NCBI GenBank assembly: GCA_964566965.1
Contig: CAZMKO010000016.1
Location: forward strand, 1 to 35,573
Direction of reading: 5' to 3'
Length of the DNA stretch: 35,573 nucleotides
Source: Oleiagrimonas sp964566965
Lineage (GTDB): Bacteria; Pseudomonadota; Gammaproteobacteria; Xanthomonadales; Rhodanobacteraceae
Within the stretch, counting starts at the first letter, position 1; every line of letters begins with the position of its first letter. The notes below the pieces were generated by a model. It did no database searches, had not been told where the DNA came from, and saw nothing but the letters and a program-made list of their open reading frames with translations. Position numbers and translations under genes: made by a program. Of this stretch, positions 6,734 through 14,254 are shown one piece after another.

Positions 6734-7383
6734 ACGCGGCCGACCAGCGCCGCCTGAGTCCATGGCTGGCCGGCGTGTGCGTCGTGCTGGTGCTGGGATG
6801 GGTGGTCCTCGTGGCCGGTATCGGCCGTGGCGTACGCTGGGACGCGCCGGCCGCCGCGCAGGCTCTGCCCTCGGCCCGGCACGATGCCGGCGGTGCCGGC
6901 AAGCCGGAACTGAAACGCTACGCCGAGGTCTGGCAGCGCCCGTTGTTCACCACCGACCGTCGCCCCGTGCCGGTGAGCGACAACGACGCGGGCGCCGACG
7001 CCAACCTCGACGATTTGCGCCTGACCGGCGTGATCCTGGCCCCCGGCATGCGCATGGCCCTGCTCAGCGACGTCAGCGGCGAGCGCACGCTGCGCGTGGC
7101 CGAGGGCAGTCAGGTCGCATCCGGCGACTGGGTGCTGAAGACCCTGAAACCGCGTGGCGCCACCTTTGCCGGCCATGGCCAGATGGTGCATCTGGAGTTG
7201 AAAGTCGCCCCCGCCGCGAGCGCGGCCGGGGCCGAACCCGCCGCCACGGCGTCGCGTGAGGCGCCGCCCGCGGAGCCGCCGCCGGATGGCGCGTCGACCA
7301 ACGCCGACAAGGCCCGCGTGAAATCCCTGAGAGATCGCATCAAGCAACGCCGCCAGCACGCGGCGCAGGCTGGAGAACGCTGA
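6730..7383 (+). CDS. gspN: Type II secretion protein GspN (GspC-like bridge)
   Basis: 217 residues from GTG 6730, which overlaps the gspM stop and follows GGAGGTGG. A membrane helix (about residues 12-33) is followed by a periplasmic part whose central segment resembles the GspC homology region: LDDLRLTGVILAPGMRMALL, then a G-S-Q-V-A-S-G-D-W-V-L strand. The tail is Pro/Ala-rich and then basic. No separate gspC is visible. In the Xanthomonas Xps system XpsN interacts with the secretin and inner-membrane components, so this protein probably bridges GspD to the platform. It lies 3 nt before gspD. Confidence 0.82.
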   Translation: MNAADQRRLSPWLAGVCVVLVLGWVVLVAGIGRGVRWDAPAAAQALPSARHDAGGAGKPELKRYAEVWQRPLFTTDRRPVPVSDNDAGADANLDDLRLTGVILAPGMRMALLSDVSGERTLRVAEGSQVASGDWVLKTLKPRGATFAGHGQMVHLELKVAPAASAAGAEPAATASREAPPAEPPPDGASTNADKARVKSLRDRIKQRRQHAAQAGER

Positions 7384-7386
7384 CAC

Positions 7387-9726
7387 ATGAAAAGCTACCG
7401 CCTAGTTCCTCTCCTCGCCGCCCTGGTGTGGCTGGCCGGCTGCTCCACGCTGCCGCCGGTGCAGGGCGACCATTCGCTGGAGCGCGAAGCGGTGGCCGGC
7501 ACCGAGCTGCCGCCGCCGGCACCGGGTAGCACCACGGCGGCAACACCGGCCACGCCGGCGGTATCCGATGGCGACAACACCGGCAGCATGAAACCCGGCA
7601 ACGGCGTGTTCGTGCGCTCCATGCCCGCCGCTCCGGCCAGCAGCAAGGCGGCCAAACGCGACGCCGACGGCCACAACAACGGGGTGGTATTCAATTTCGA
7701 GAACCAGCCGGTCGAGGCGGTGGTCAAAGCCATCCTGGGTGATTTCCTCAAGCGCAATTACGCCATTGAGCCGGATGTCAAAGGCAACATCACCTTCTCC
7801 ACCGCCAACCCGGTGGCGCCGGACGAGGCGCTGCCGATCCTGGAGACGTTGCTGTCGTGGACCGGCAACGCCCTGGTCGAGAAGGACGGCCATTACGTGG
7901 TGCTGCAGGCCAAGAACGCGGTGGCCGGCAACCTCTCGCCAAGTCTGGACGCGCGCGCGCCGGGCGCCGGCATGCAAGCGCGGCTGTTTCCGTTGCGCTT
8001 CATTTCCGCCAAGGAAATGCAGAAGCTGCTGAAGCCGTTTGCGCCCGAGGAAGCCTTCCTGCTGGTCGATCCGATGCGCAACTTCGTGGTGATGGCCGGC
8101 ACTCCCGAGCAATTGGCCAACTACCAGCGCACCATCAAGACCTTCGACGTGGACTGGCTGAAGGGCATGTCGGTGGGCGTGTTCACCCTTCAGCACGCCA
8201 GCGTCGACCAGTTGATGCCGCACCTGGAAAAACTGTTCGGCCAGAAGGGCAGCACACCGCTGGCCGGCATGTTGCGTTTCATCCCCATCCAGCGCACCAA
8301 CGCCATCGTGGTGATCACGCCGCAACCGGAATACCTCACCGAGGTGCATGACTGGATCAACCGCATCGATGCCGGTGGCGGCAATCGTCCGCAGCTGTAC
8401 GTGTACGACGTGAAGAACATCCAGGCCGATTCGCTGGCAACCTACCTGGGCCAGATCTATGGCGGCGACAGCGATGGTGCCACCAGTGAATCCGGTGGCG
8501 TGGCGCCGGGCCTGTCACCGTCCACGCTGGGCAGCAGTGGCAGTGGCGGCGGCCTCGGCGGTGACGACACCTTCGGTGACGACGACAGCAGCGACGGCAA
8601 TGGCTTCGGCGCCGATCGCGGTCTCGGCCGTGACGCCGGCCGTGCGGGCCGGGGTGGCGAGGATCGCGGTTTCGGTGCCGGCAGCGGCGACGACAGCGAT
8701 TTCGGCGGTGGCGATTCGCTGGCTTCCGGCAGCAGCAGCTCGGCGCCGGTCACCGCGGCCGGTCCGCAGGGCGTGCGCATTACCGCCGTCAAGGCCAACA
8801 ACCAGCTGTTGGTGCGCTGCCGGCCGTCGCAATGGGCCGAGATCGAGTCGGCCATCCGGCGCCTGGACGTGGTGCCGCTGCAGGTGCAGATCGAGACCCG
8901 TATCCTGGAAGTGCAGCTCACCGGCAAGTTCAGCTTCGGCGTGCAGTGGTATCTGGAAGGCCTGATCGGCGGACACCCCGACGGGGACGGCGGCTACGTC
9001 CCGGGCCAGCCCGGCAACCAGCAGCAGTGGGCGTTGGGCAAGGGCGGGGCGGCCTACAACCCGCTCAAGGATTCGTTCTTCTACTCGTTCGTCAACCACA
9101 ACGTGCAGGTCGCGCTGCACGCGGTGGAGACCAATGGCAACACCAAGGTGCTTTCCGAGCCGTCGCTGGTGGTCACCAACAACCAGTTGGCGCGTATCCA
9201 GGTGGGTGATCAGGTGCCGGTCAACCAGACCTATATCGGCGCCGGTCTGGGCAGCAACATCGGCAACAACGGCGGCATCGCCACCCTCGGGCAGGTCGAG
9301 TACAAGGACACCGGCGTGATCCTCAAGGTGCGTCCGCGCGTCAATCCCGGCGGCCTGGTCTACCTGGATCTGAGCCAGGAAGTGTCCAAGCCCGGTACCA
9401 AGGACGACTTCGGCAACTTCCCGATCCAGAAGCGCCAGCTGAACACGCAGATCGCGGTGCAAAGCGGGCAGACCGTGTTGCTCGGGGGCCTGATCCAGCA
9501 GGACGAGGGCACGGTCGACAGCGGGGTGCCCTTCCTCAGCCGCATCCCGTTTCTGGGACGCCTGTTCGGCGGTACCGACCGGCACCGCGACCGCACCGAG
9601 CTGCTGGTGCTGATCACCCCGCGTATCATCACATCCAGTTCCGATGCCCACGACATCACGCAGGAGTACCAACGCAAATTCGATTCGCTCAAGCCGTTGC
9701 GGCAATCCGCCGCCGACGGTCCCTGA
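7387..9726 (+). CDS. gspD: Type II secretion secretin GspD (lipoprotein)
   Basis: 779 residues. GspD forms the outer-membrane gate of the secretion system. A lipoprotein signal peptide ends at LAGC (Cys19), so the secretin is probably lipidated and may not need a separate pilotin, as reported for XpsD. After a Pro/Thr-rich linker comes N0 (about 100-172), then N1 and N2 (about 198-340). An N3 repeat is split by a Gly/Asp/Ser-rich insert of about 100 residues (358-455). The secretin domain is C-terminal, with QVGDQVPV, V-I-L-K-V-R-P-R-V, a Q-T-V-L-L-G-G-L gate segment, V-P-F-L-S-R-I-P-F-L-G-R-L-F-G and L-L-V-L-I-T-P-R-I-I. It is the last gene of the gsp operon; 136 nt separate it from the next gene. 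Confidence 0.95.
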   Translation: MKSYRLVPLLAALVWLAGCSTLPPVQGDHSLEREAVAGTELPPPAPGSTTAATPATPAVSDGDNTGSMKPGNGVFVRSMPAAPASSKAAKRDADGHNNGVVFNFENQPVEAVVKAILGDFLKRNYAIEPDVKGNITFSTANPVAPDEALPILETLLSWTGNALVEKDGHYVVLQAKNAVAGNLSPSLDARAPGAGMQARLFPLRFISAKEMQKLLKPFAPEEAFLLVDPMRNFVVMAGTPEQLANYQRTIKTFDVDWLKGMSVGVFTLQHASVDQLMPHLEKLFGQKGSTPLAGMLRFIPIQRTNAIVVITPQPEYLTEVHDWINRIDAGGGNRPQLYVYDVKNIQADSLATYLGQIYGGDSDGATSESGGVAPGLSPSTLGSSGSGGGLGGDDTFGDDDSSDGNGFGADRGLGRDAGRAGRGGEDRGFGAGSGDDSDFGGGDSLASGSSSSAPVTAAGPQGVRITAVKANNQLLVRCRPSQWAEIESAIRRLDVVPLQVQIETRILEVQLTGKFSFGVQWYLEGLIGGHPDGDGGYVPGQPGNQQQWALGKGGAAYNPLKDSFFYSFVNHNVQVALHAVETNGNTKVLSEPSLVVTNNQLARIQVGDQVPVNQTYIGAGLGSNIGNNGGIATLGQVEYKDTGVILKVRPRVNPGGLVYLDLSQEVSKPGTKDDFGNFPIQKRQLNTQIAVQSGQTVLLGGLIQQDEGTVDSGVPFLSRIPFLGRLFGGTDRHRDRTELLVLITPRIITSSSDAHDITQEYQRKFDSLKPLRQSAADGP

Positions 9727-9862
9727 ACGGCGGCGGTGGCCGCTGCCGGCGGCCCGCGCCATCCATCCCCCGCCTCTTGCTATGCTTGAAGGCTCGGACC
9801 ACCTCCGACCGTTTTTGCCGGCCGCGGGGTTCATCCAACGCAACAACCAAGGAACACGACTC

Positions 9863-10480
9863 ATGAACGTTACCCGCATCGCCCTTGCCGCCTGCCTGGC
9901 TGGTGGTCTGACGCTGCCGGCCGCCGGTCTGCATGCGCAACAGAACTCGCAGACCTCGCTGGGCAACAAATCCGTCCCCGGCGTGTGCATGCTGTCGCGC
10001 GGCGCCGTGCTGGCCAATGCCAAGGTCGGCCAGGCGGCCGATACGCGCCTGAAGCAGCTGGCCCAGCAGGCCCGCACCCAGCTGGAAAACCAGCGCAAGC
10101 CGCTGGACCAGAGCATCCAGCAGTTCCAGCAGAAGGCCAAGTCGTTGAGCGAGGCCGAACGCAACAAGCAGCAACAGGCCCTGCAGCAGCGCATGCAGTC
10201 CTACCAGAAGCAGGCCCGGGAACTGGACGCGCGCATCCGCGTCACCCGCAACAACGCCACCAAGCAGATCGCCCAGACCCTGGATCCGCTGGTCGCCGAC
10301 ATCTACAAGCGGCACAGCTGCGGCATCCTGCTGGACCGCGATTCCGTGCTGGGCGGCAACCCGCAGAACGACCTCACTGCCGAGGCGGTCAAGGCGCTCG
10401 ACGGCAAGATGACCACCATCAGCTTCAACCTGGCGCCACTGCCGCAGCAGCAGAACGGCAACAGCGGCAGCGGCCAGTAA
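9863..10480 (+). CDS. OmpH/Skp-family periplasmic chaperone-like protein
   Basis: 205 residues starting at ATG 9863 with AAGGAA upstream. A Sec signal peptide ends at about residue 25 (GLHA^QQ). The rest is a Gln/Lys-rich coiled-coil region (about 60-150) flanked by short strands (PGVCMLSRGAVL and CGILLDRDSVLG), the layout of OmpH/Skp proteins that hold unfolded outer-membrane proteins in the periplasm. Two cysteines (42 and 153) at the two ends of the coiled coil could form a disulfide; this is inference. It is not next to bamA or lpxD, the usual context of skp, but follows gspD, so it may be a paralogue rather than the housekeeping Skp. Family moderately sure, role not. Confidence 0.7.
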   Translation: MNVTRIALAACLAGGLTLPAAGLHAQQNSQTSLGNKSVPGVCMLSRGAVLANAKVGQAADTRLKQLAQQARTQLENQRKPLDQSIQQFQQKAKSLSEAERNKQQQALQQRMQSYQKQARELDARIRVTRNNATKQIAQTLDPLVADIYKRHSCGILLDRDSVLGGNPQNDLTAEAVKALDGKMTTISFNLAPLPQQQNGNSGSGQ

Positions 10481-10491
10481 TCGGCCACGCC

Positions 10492-10627
10492 GATCGCGGC
10501 TTCCACCGCTCCCGCACCGGCATTGAACCTCAAGGTTCGATTGCAGGAGCGTTGGAAGGCGCGACCGGTGACGCGGGGAAATAACGTGTCTTGCGGCAAG
10601 CCCGATCGCGGCTCCCGCCGCTCCTAC
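10492..10627. repeat. Composite REP-like element, copy A
   Basis: Two REP-like palindromes in the same orientation (10492-10515 and 10604-10627, core GATCGCGGC...CCGCTCC), with a half-palindrome (GGAGC at 10546) and a linker between them. The 68 bases from 10546 match 13235-13302 at 62 positions. The 188-nt gap between the Skp-like gene and zapE otherwise holds only another half-palindrome near 10642-10657. Confidence 0.8.
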
Positions 10628-10668
10628 ACCGGCTTGCGCGACCCATGGCCGCGATGGTTGCCGGTCGC

Positions 10669-11799
10669 CTAGTCGCCCGCCTTGTGCGCCCGGCCCAGAT
10701 AATCCTCGCTCTGCATCTCGATCAGGCGTGATTCGGTGCGCGCGAATTCGGCGCGCAGGCGGTCGCCTTCGTACAGGTCCACGATGGGTGCCGCGGCCGA
10801 CAACACCAGCTTGACGTGGCTGTCGTAGAGCGCGTCCACCAGATGGATGAAGCGCTTGGCCGGATCGTGGTTGCCCGGTGTGAAGGCGGGCACGTCGGAA
10901 ACCACCACCGCAGGGTATTGCGCGGCCAGGGTGGTGTAGTCGGCGCGCGAGCGCGGACCGTCGCACAAGGCGTCGAAGTCGAACCAGATAATGTTGGCGG
11001 CGCGGCAGCGTACCGCGATGGGACGGCCGTGGACCTCGATGCTGCCGCCTTCCTGTACCGCGTCGCTGGCGTAGTCGTTGAAAATGCGCGTCAGTACACG
11101 TTGCGCTTCCGGCCCCGGCGGGGTCTGGTAGATCGGTGCCTGTTCCAGCGCGCGCAGGCGCCAGTCGTGGCGCGAGTCGAGCTCCAGTACGCGGCAGTGT
11201 GCCTCCAGCAGCTCGATCGCCGGTACGAAGCGGGCGCGCTGCAGGCCGTCGCGATACAGATCGGCCGGCGGCGTGTTGGAGGTGGTCACCAGCACCATGC
11301 CCTCGGCGACCATGCCGCGCAGCAGGCCGTGCAGGATCATGGCGTCGCCGATGTCGTCGACCAGGAATTCATCCAGACACAACACGCGGGCGCGGCGCGC
11401 CAGGTCCGCGGCCACCTCGGTCAGCGGATCGCTCTTGTGTTGAAGCGTCTTCAGTGTCGCATGCACGTCTTCCATGAACTGGTGGAAGTGGCGTCGCAGG
11501 GCCATGCCTTCGGGGAGGCTGGCGACGAACAGGTCCATCAGGAACGTCTTGCCGCGCCCGACCCGGCCCCACAGGTACAAGCCCTGCGGTGGCTGCGGGC
11601 GGCGTTCGCCGAGCAGCGAACGCACGCGACCGAGCAGGCCGCCGCCGCGGGACGCGACCTGCTCGGCCACCAGCTCGCGCTGCAGCGTGTCGAACGCTTG
11701 CAGCGCCCGTGCCTGGGCCGGATCGTCCTCCCAGCGTCGGGCCGCCACCCCGTCACGGTAGCGCGTGGCGGGGGAGAGAGGCACCTCCGGCGGGCTCAA
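10669..11799 (-). CDS. zapE: Cell division protein ZapE (AFG1-family ATPase)
   Basis: 376 residues, the usual ZapE length. ZapE is a P-loop ATPase reported to act on FtsZ rings under stress. The Walker A motif is WGRVGRGKTFLMDLF and Walker B is RVLCLDEFLVDD. The family signatures H-F-H-Q-F-M, V-T-T-S-N-T-P-P-A-D-L-Y, F-V-P-A-I and the C-terminal D-V-P-A-F-T and K-R-F-I-H-L-V-D-A-L-Y-D are all present. I chose the TTG start at 11799: it overlaps the upstream hydrolase stop (TTGA) and has GGAG 8 nt before it. A GTG five codons later is the alternative but has no spaced ribosome-binding site. It is probably co-transcribed with the hydrolase gene. Confidence 0.92.
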   Translation of the reverse strand: MSPPEVPLSPATRYRDGVAARRWEDDPAQARALQAFDTLQRELVAEQVASRGGGLLGRVRSLLGERRPQPPQGLYLWGRVGRGKTFLMDLFVASLPEGMALRRHFHQFMEDVHATLKTLQHKSDPLTEVAADLARRARVLCLDEFLVDDIGDAMILHGLLRGMVAEGMVLVTTSNTPPADLYRDGLQRARFVPAIELLEAHCRVLELDSRHDWRLRALEQAPIYQTPPGPEAQRVLTRIFNDYASDAVQEGGSIEVHGRPIAVRCRAANIIWFDFDALCDGPRSRADYTTLAAQYPAVVVSDVPAFTPGNHDPAKRFIHLVDALYDSHVKLVLSAAAPIVDLYEGDRLRAEFARTESRLIEMQSEDYLGRAHKAGD

Positions 11800-12497
11800 G
11801 CCTGGCGCTCCGGCGGCAGCCAGCTGCGCACGGCGTTCTTGATGGCGCCGCGCAGATCGAGCAGGCGGCGGTGGAAGAAGTGGCTGGTCTCGGGCATGCG
11901 GATCAGGGTTGGCTCGCGGTCGATCGCCTCGACCCACTCGAACACCTTCGCCGGGTCGACCACCTCGTCCTCTTCGCCCTGGACGATCAGCCACGGGCAG
12001 GTGGGCAGGTCGAAGGTGTCGAAGTCGTAACTGCGTTCGACCGGCGGTGCGACCGAGACCAGGGCCTTGGCCCCCAGCGCCTCGGCGCGGCTCAGCGACA
12101 CGTAGCTGCCGAAGGAAAAACCGGCCAGCCACAGGTCGTCGTCCGGACACGCCGCGCGTACCCAACGCACCACCGCGGCCAGGTCGTCGCCTTCGCCGCG
12201 GCCTTCGTCGAACGTACCCTCGGACTTGCCCACGCCGCGGAAATTGAAGCGCACCGTACGCAGGCCCGATTCGCGCAGCGCGCGTTCGATCATGGTCACC
12301 ACCTTGTTGCGCATGGTGCCGCCGTGCATCGGATGCGGATGGCAGATCACGGCGGTGCCGCGCCGCGCGGGCACGTCCTGCGGCACATCGGTGGTCACTT
12401 CCAGCTTGCCGGCCGGGCCGGGCAGTGGGAAGCTGCAGCTGGTGTCCGGAAATCGCTCCGGCGCCTGCTCGAGAATGGAGTCGGTCATGTCCGCCAT
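11796..12497 (-). CDS. Alpha/beta hydrolase of the YqiA/dienelactone-like type
   Basis: 233 residues from ATG 12497; an ATG three codons later (12488) is equally possible, and neither has a good ribosome-binding site. The fold is an alpha/beta hydrolase: H-P-H-P-M-H-G-G-T-M-x-N-K oxyanion region, R-F-N-F-R-G-V-G-x-S, the nucleophile elbow G-F-S-F-G (Ser nucleophile), an acidic V-Q-G-E-E-D-E-V-V segment and a late T-S-H-F-F-H supplying the catalytic His. The substrate cannot be told from sequence. It overlaps zapE at its 3' end and is divergent from acpH with only 24 nt between starts, so the two directions must share regulatory sequence. Confidence 0.88.
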   Translation of the reverse strand: MADMTDSILEQAPERFPDTSCSFPLPGPAGKLEVTTDVPQDVPARRGTAVICHPHPMHGGTMRNKVVTMIERALRESGLRTVRFNFRGVGKSEGTFDEGRGEGDDLAAVVRWVRAACPDDDLWLAGFSFGSYVSLSRAEALGAKALVSVAPPVERSYDFDTFDLPTCPWLIVQGEEDEVVDPAKVFEWVEAIDREPTLIRMPETSHFFHRRLLDLRGAIKNAVRSWLPPERQA

Positions 12498-12521
12498 GAT
12501 AACCAAAACGGCCGCGTCATC

Positions 12522-13103
12522 ATGAATTTCCTGGCCCATGCGCTTCTGGCCGGCGGCGACGCGGATCTCGAAGTGGGCGGCGTACTCGGCGATTTCGTGC
12601 GCGGCCGTCCGGATCCGGCATTGCCGTGCGGGCTGCGCCGGGGTATCGCGCTGCACCGCGCCATCGACACGTTTACCGACAGCCATCCCGATGTGGTCGC
12701 AGGCAGACGCCTGTTTCCGTCACCTTGGCGTCGCTATGCCGGCATCATGCTGGATGTCTGGTTCGACCACTGCCTGGCGCGCGATTTCGCGTCCTGGTCC
12801 GATTGCCCTCTGGACGCGTTTTCCGATCGCCTGCAGCGACGCCTGCTGGCCCGCGATGCGCTGTTGCCGTCGCGCCTGCGCCGTTTCGTGGCCTGGATGC
12901 GCCGGCACGACGCGCCGGCGGCGTATGCCGACGAGGCGGTCATCGCCGACGTCCTGGAAGGCATCGGCCACCGGCTGACCCGGGACAATCCGCTGGGCCG
13001 GGCATTGCCCCCGCTGCAGCGACGCGATGCCGAACTGCAGCGGAGTTTTCAGTCGTTTTTTCCGCAACTGGTGGTGTTTGCGCAGCGTTGGCGCGCGGCA
13101 TGA
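12522..13103 (+). CDS. acpH: Acyl carrier protein phosphodiesterase AcpH
   Basis: 193 residues beginning MNFLAHALLAGGDADLEVGG, the characteristic start of AcpH, which removes the 4'-phosphopantetheine group from acyl carrier protein. Further family segments are V-L-G-D-F-V-R-G, G-I-A-L-H-R-A-I-D-T-F-T-D-S-H-P and the HD-like M-L-D-V-W-F-D-H-C-L-A. The full length matches the family. It stands alone, divergent from the hydrolase-zapE pair. The 5' untranslated space is very short (24 nt), so the promoter probably lies inside the start of the neighbouring gene. Confidence 0.9.
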   Translation: MNFLAHALLAGGDADLEVGGVLGDFVRGRPDPALPCGLRRGIALHRAIDTFTDSHPDVVAGRRLFPSPWRRYAGIMLDVWFDHCLARDFASWSDCPLDAFSDRLQRRLLARDALLPSRLRRFVAWMRRHDAPAAYADEAVIADVLEGIGHRLTRDNPLGRALPPLQRRDAELQRSFQSFFPQLVVFAQRWRAA

Positions 13104-13178
13104 ATCCCGCGCACGGGCCGTGTCCGACACGTCATCAATCCACGGTGGGGGAATGCTTGGTGCGCTGCGGCACGATGG

Positions 13179-13316
13179 GTCGCGACTTCCACCGCTCCTA
13201 CCATTGCAGGGTCAAGCTTTGAGGGTCATGTGTCGGAGCGCTGGAAGGCGTGACCGGTGAGGCGGGGAAATGGCGTGTCTTGCGGCAAGCGCGATCGCGG
13301 CTGAAGCCGCTCCCAC
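13179..13316. repeat. Composite REP-like element, copy B
   Basis: A REP-like half (13179-13201), a linker starting GGAGCGCTGGAAGGCG at 13235, and a full REP palindrome at 13293-13316 (GATCGCGG CTGAAG CCGCTCCCAC). Same orientation and order as copy A near 10492. It fills the 273-nt space between acpH and the terminator of the cytochrome gene. Confidence 0.8.
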
Positions 13317-13330
13317 ATGCCCCTGATGCC

Positions 13331-13355
13331 AAAACGCCGCCCCGGAGGGCGGCGT
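13331..13355 (-). terminator. Rho-independent terminator of the cytochrome c gene
   Basis: On the minus strand, a 9-bp perfect GC-rich stem (ACGCCGCCC / GGGCGGCGT) with a 4-nt TCCG loop is followed by a run of T. It begins about 22 nt after the stop codon of the cytochrome gene. Confidence 0.85.
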
Positions 13356-13376
13356 CGAAATCACGAAGCGTGTCGG

Positions 13377-13910
13377 TTATTTGGATTGCGAGACCATCCA
13401 TTTGACCGCGGCTTCGACCTGTTCCTCGGTGAGTGCGGGGTTGCCGCCCTTGGGCGGCATGACGTTGCCATCGGGGCCGGTGTAGCCGTTGACGGCATGG
13501 CTGACCAGCGTGTCGACACCCTCGGCGATGCGCGGCGCCCAGTCGGAGGCGTTGCCGACCTTGGGCGCGCCGGCGACGCCGGCGGTGTGACAGCTGGTGC
13601 ACAGGTGGCCGAAGATTTCCTTGCCGTCGGTGGTGCCGCCGTAGGCGACTGCGGAGGCGGCGGCCTTTTCGGCTTCGGCCTTGGCCTTGGCCATCGCCGC
13701 GCGACCGGTGTCGCCGGCGTAGACGCTGCCGACCGGGGCCAGGCGGGCGGCAGTGCTTTGCTTGGCTGCCGCGGTCTTGGGTTCCGGTTGCTGACTGTAG
13801 ATGATGCTGGCGATGACGAGCAGGCACACCGCGAAGATCGCGAGTGCGATGATCACGATGGAAAATTGGCGCACGAAGTCCCTGTCGGAATTGCTGATGT
13901 GACGGCTCAC
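13377..13910 (-). CDS. Membrane-anchored c5-type cytochrome c
   Basis: 177 residues from GTG 13910. The N-terminal segment has one membrane helix (about residues 16-38, I-V-I-I-A-L-A-I-F-A-V-C-L-L-V), then an Ala/Lys-rich linker and one cytochrome c domain. Haem attachment is at C-T-S-C-H, and the likely sixth ligand is the Met of N-V-M-P-P-K-G-G. This is the layout of c5-type electron carriers of the periplasm, here tethered to the inner membrane. The in-frame upstream sequence has no better start; GTG agrees with homologues that begin near S-x-x-D-x-x-F. It is monocistronic: a promoter candidate lies upstream at 14006-14034 and a strong terminator downstream. Its redox partner is unknown. 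Confidence 0.88.
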   Translation of the reverse strand: MSRHISNSDRDFVRQFSIVIIALAIFAVCLLVIASIIYSQQPEPKTAAAKQSTAARLAPVGSVYAGDTGRAAMAKAKAEAEKAAASAVAYGGTTDGKEIFGHLCTSCHTAGVAGAPKVGNASDWAPRIAEGVDTLVSHAVNGYTGPDGNVMPPKGGNPALTEEQVEAAVKWMVSQSK

Positions 13911-14254
13911 TGCATCTACCCCGGTATGCTGTGCGGCCGGATGGCTGCCGGCCCGACAGTTGGTTTCAGCTCCGCCCCGCAGGCGGAACACGCTTCAAAG
14001 GCAAAAGTATAGCTTGTCAATAGTGGCGTGATAAAGGAACCTTTCGTCGCACCCCGGAGTCGGTCATGGGAGGGGCGAGACACAAGTGCGCAAGGCGCAC
14101 CTGTGCCTTCAGTCATGCTCCACCCCTGTCAACTGGCAGTGTCGTCGGGCGTTACAGGTACCTAAGCTGCCATCATCCCGTCATGTCGACGGGCGCGTCG
14201 ACCGAGGGAACGGCGTCTCCCCGGATATTTCATTCAGTTTTGTGGAGCTGCTCC
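13911..14254. other. 344-nt gap between cytochrome c and efflux adaptor genes
   Basis: No gene seen. It holds a minus-strand promoter candidate for the cytochrome gene and, at 14185-14202, two GTCGAC palindromes separated by 6 nt that could be an operator for the efflux operon (weak). I could not identify a convincing plus-strand promoter for the adaptor gene. Confidence 0.5.
14006..14034 (-). promoter_or_regulatory. Candidate sigma-70 promoter for cytochrome c
   Basis: On the minus strand: TTATCA (-35), 17 nt, TATACT (-10), about 95 nt before the GTG of the cytochrome gene. The sequence around it is markedly AT-rich compared with its surroundings. Confidence 0.45.

Noticed and set aside
14185..14202. 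GTCGAC-N6-GTCGAC as a repressor operator for the efflux operon
   Set aside because: GTCGAC is common in GC-rich DNA, no regulator gene is nearby, and no promoter could be placed beside it; kept only as a note.
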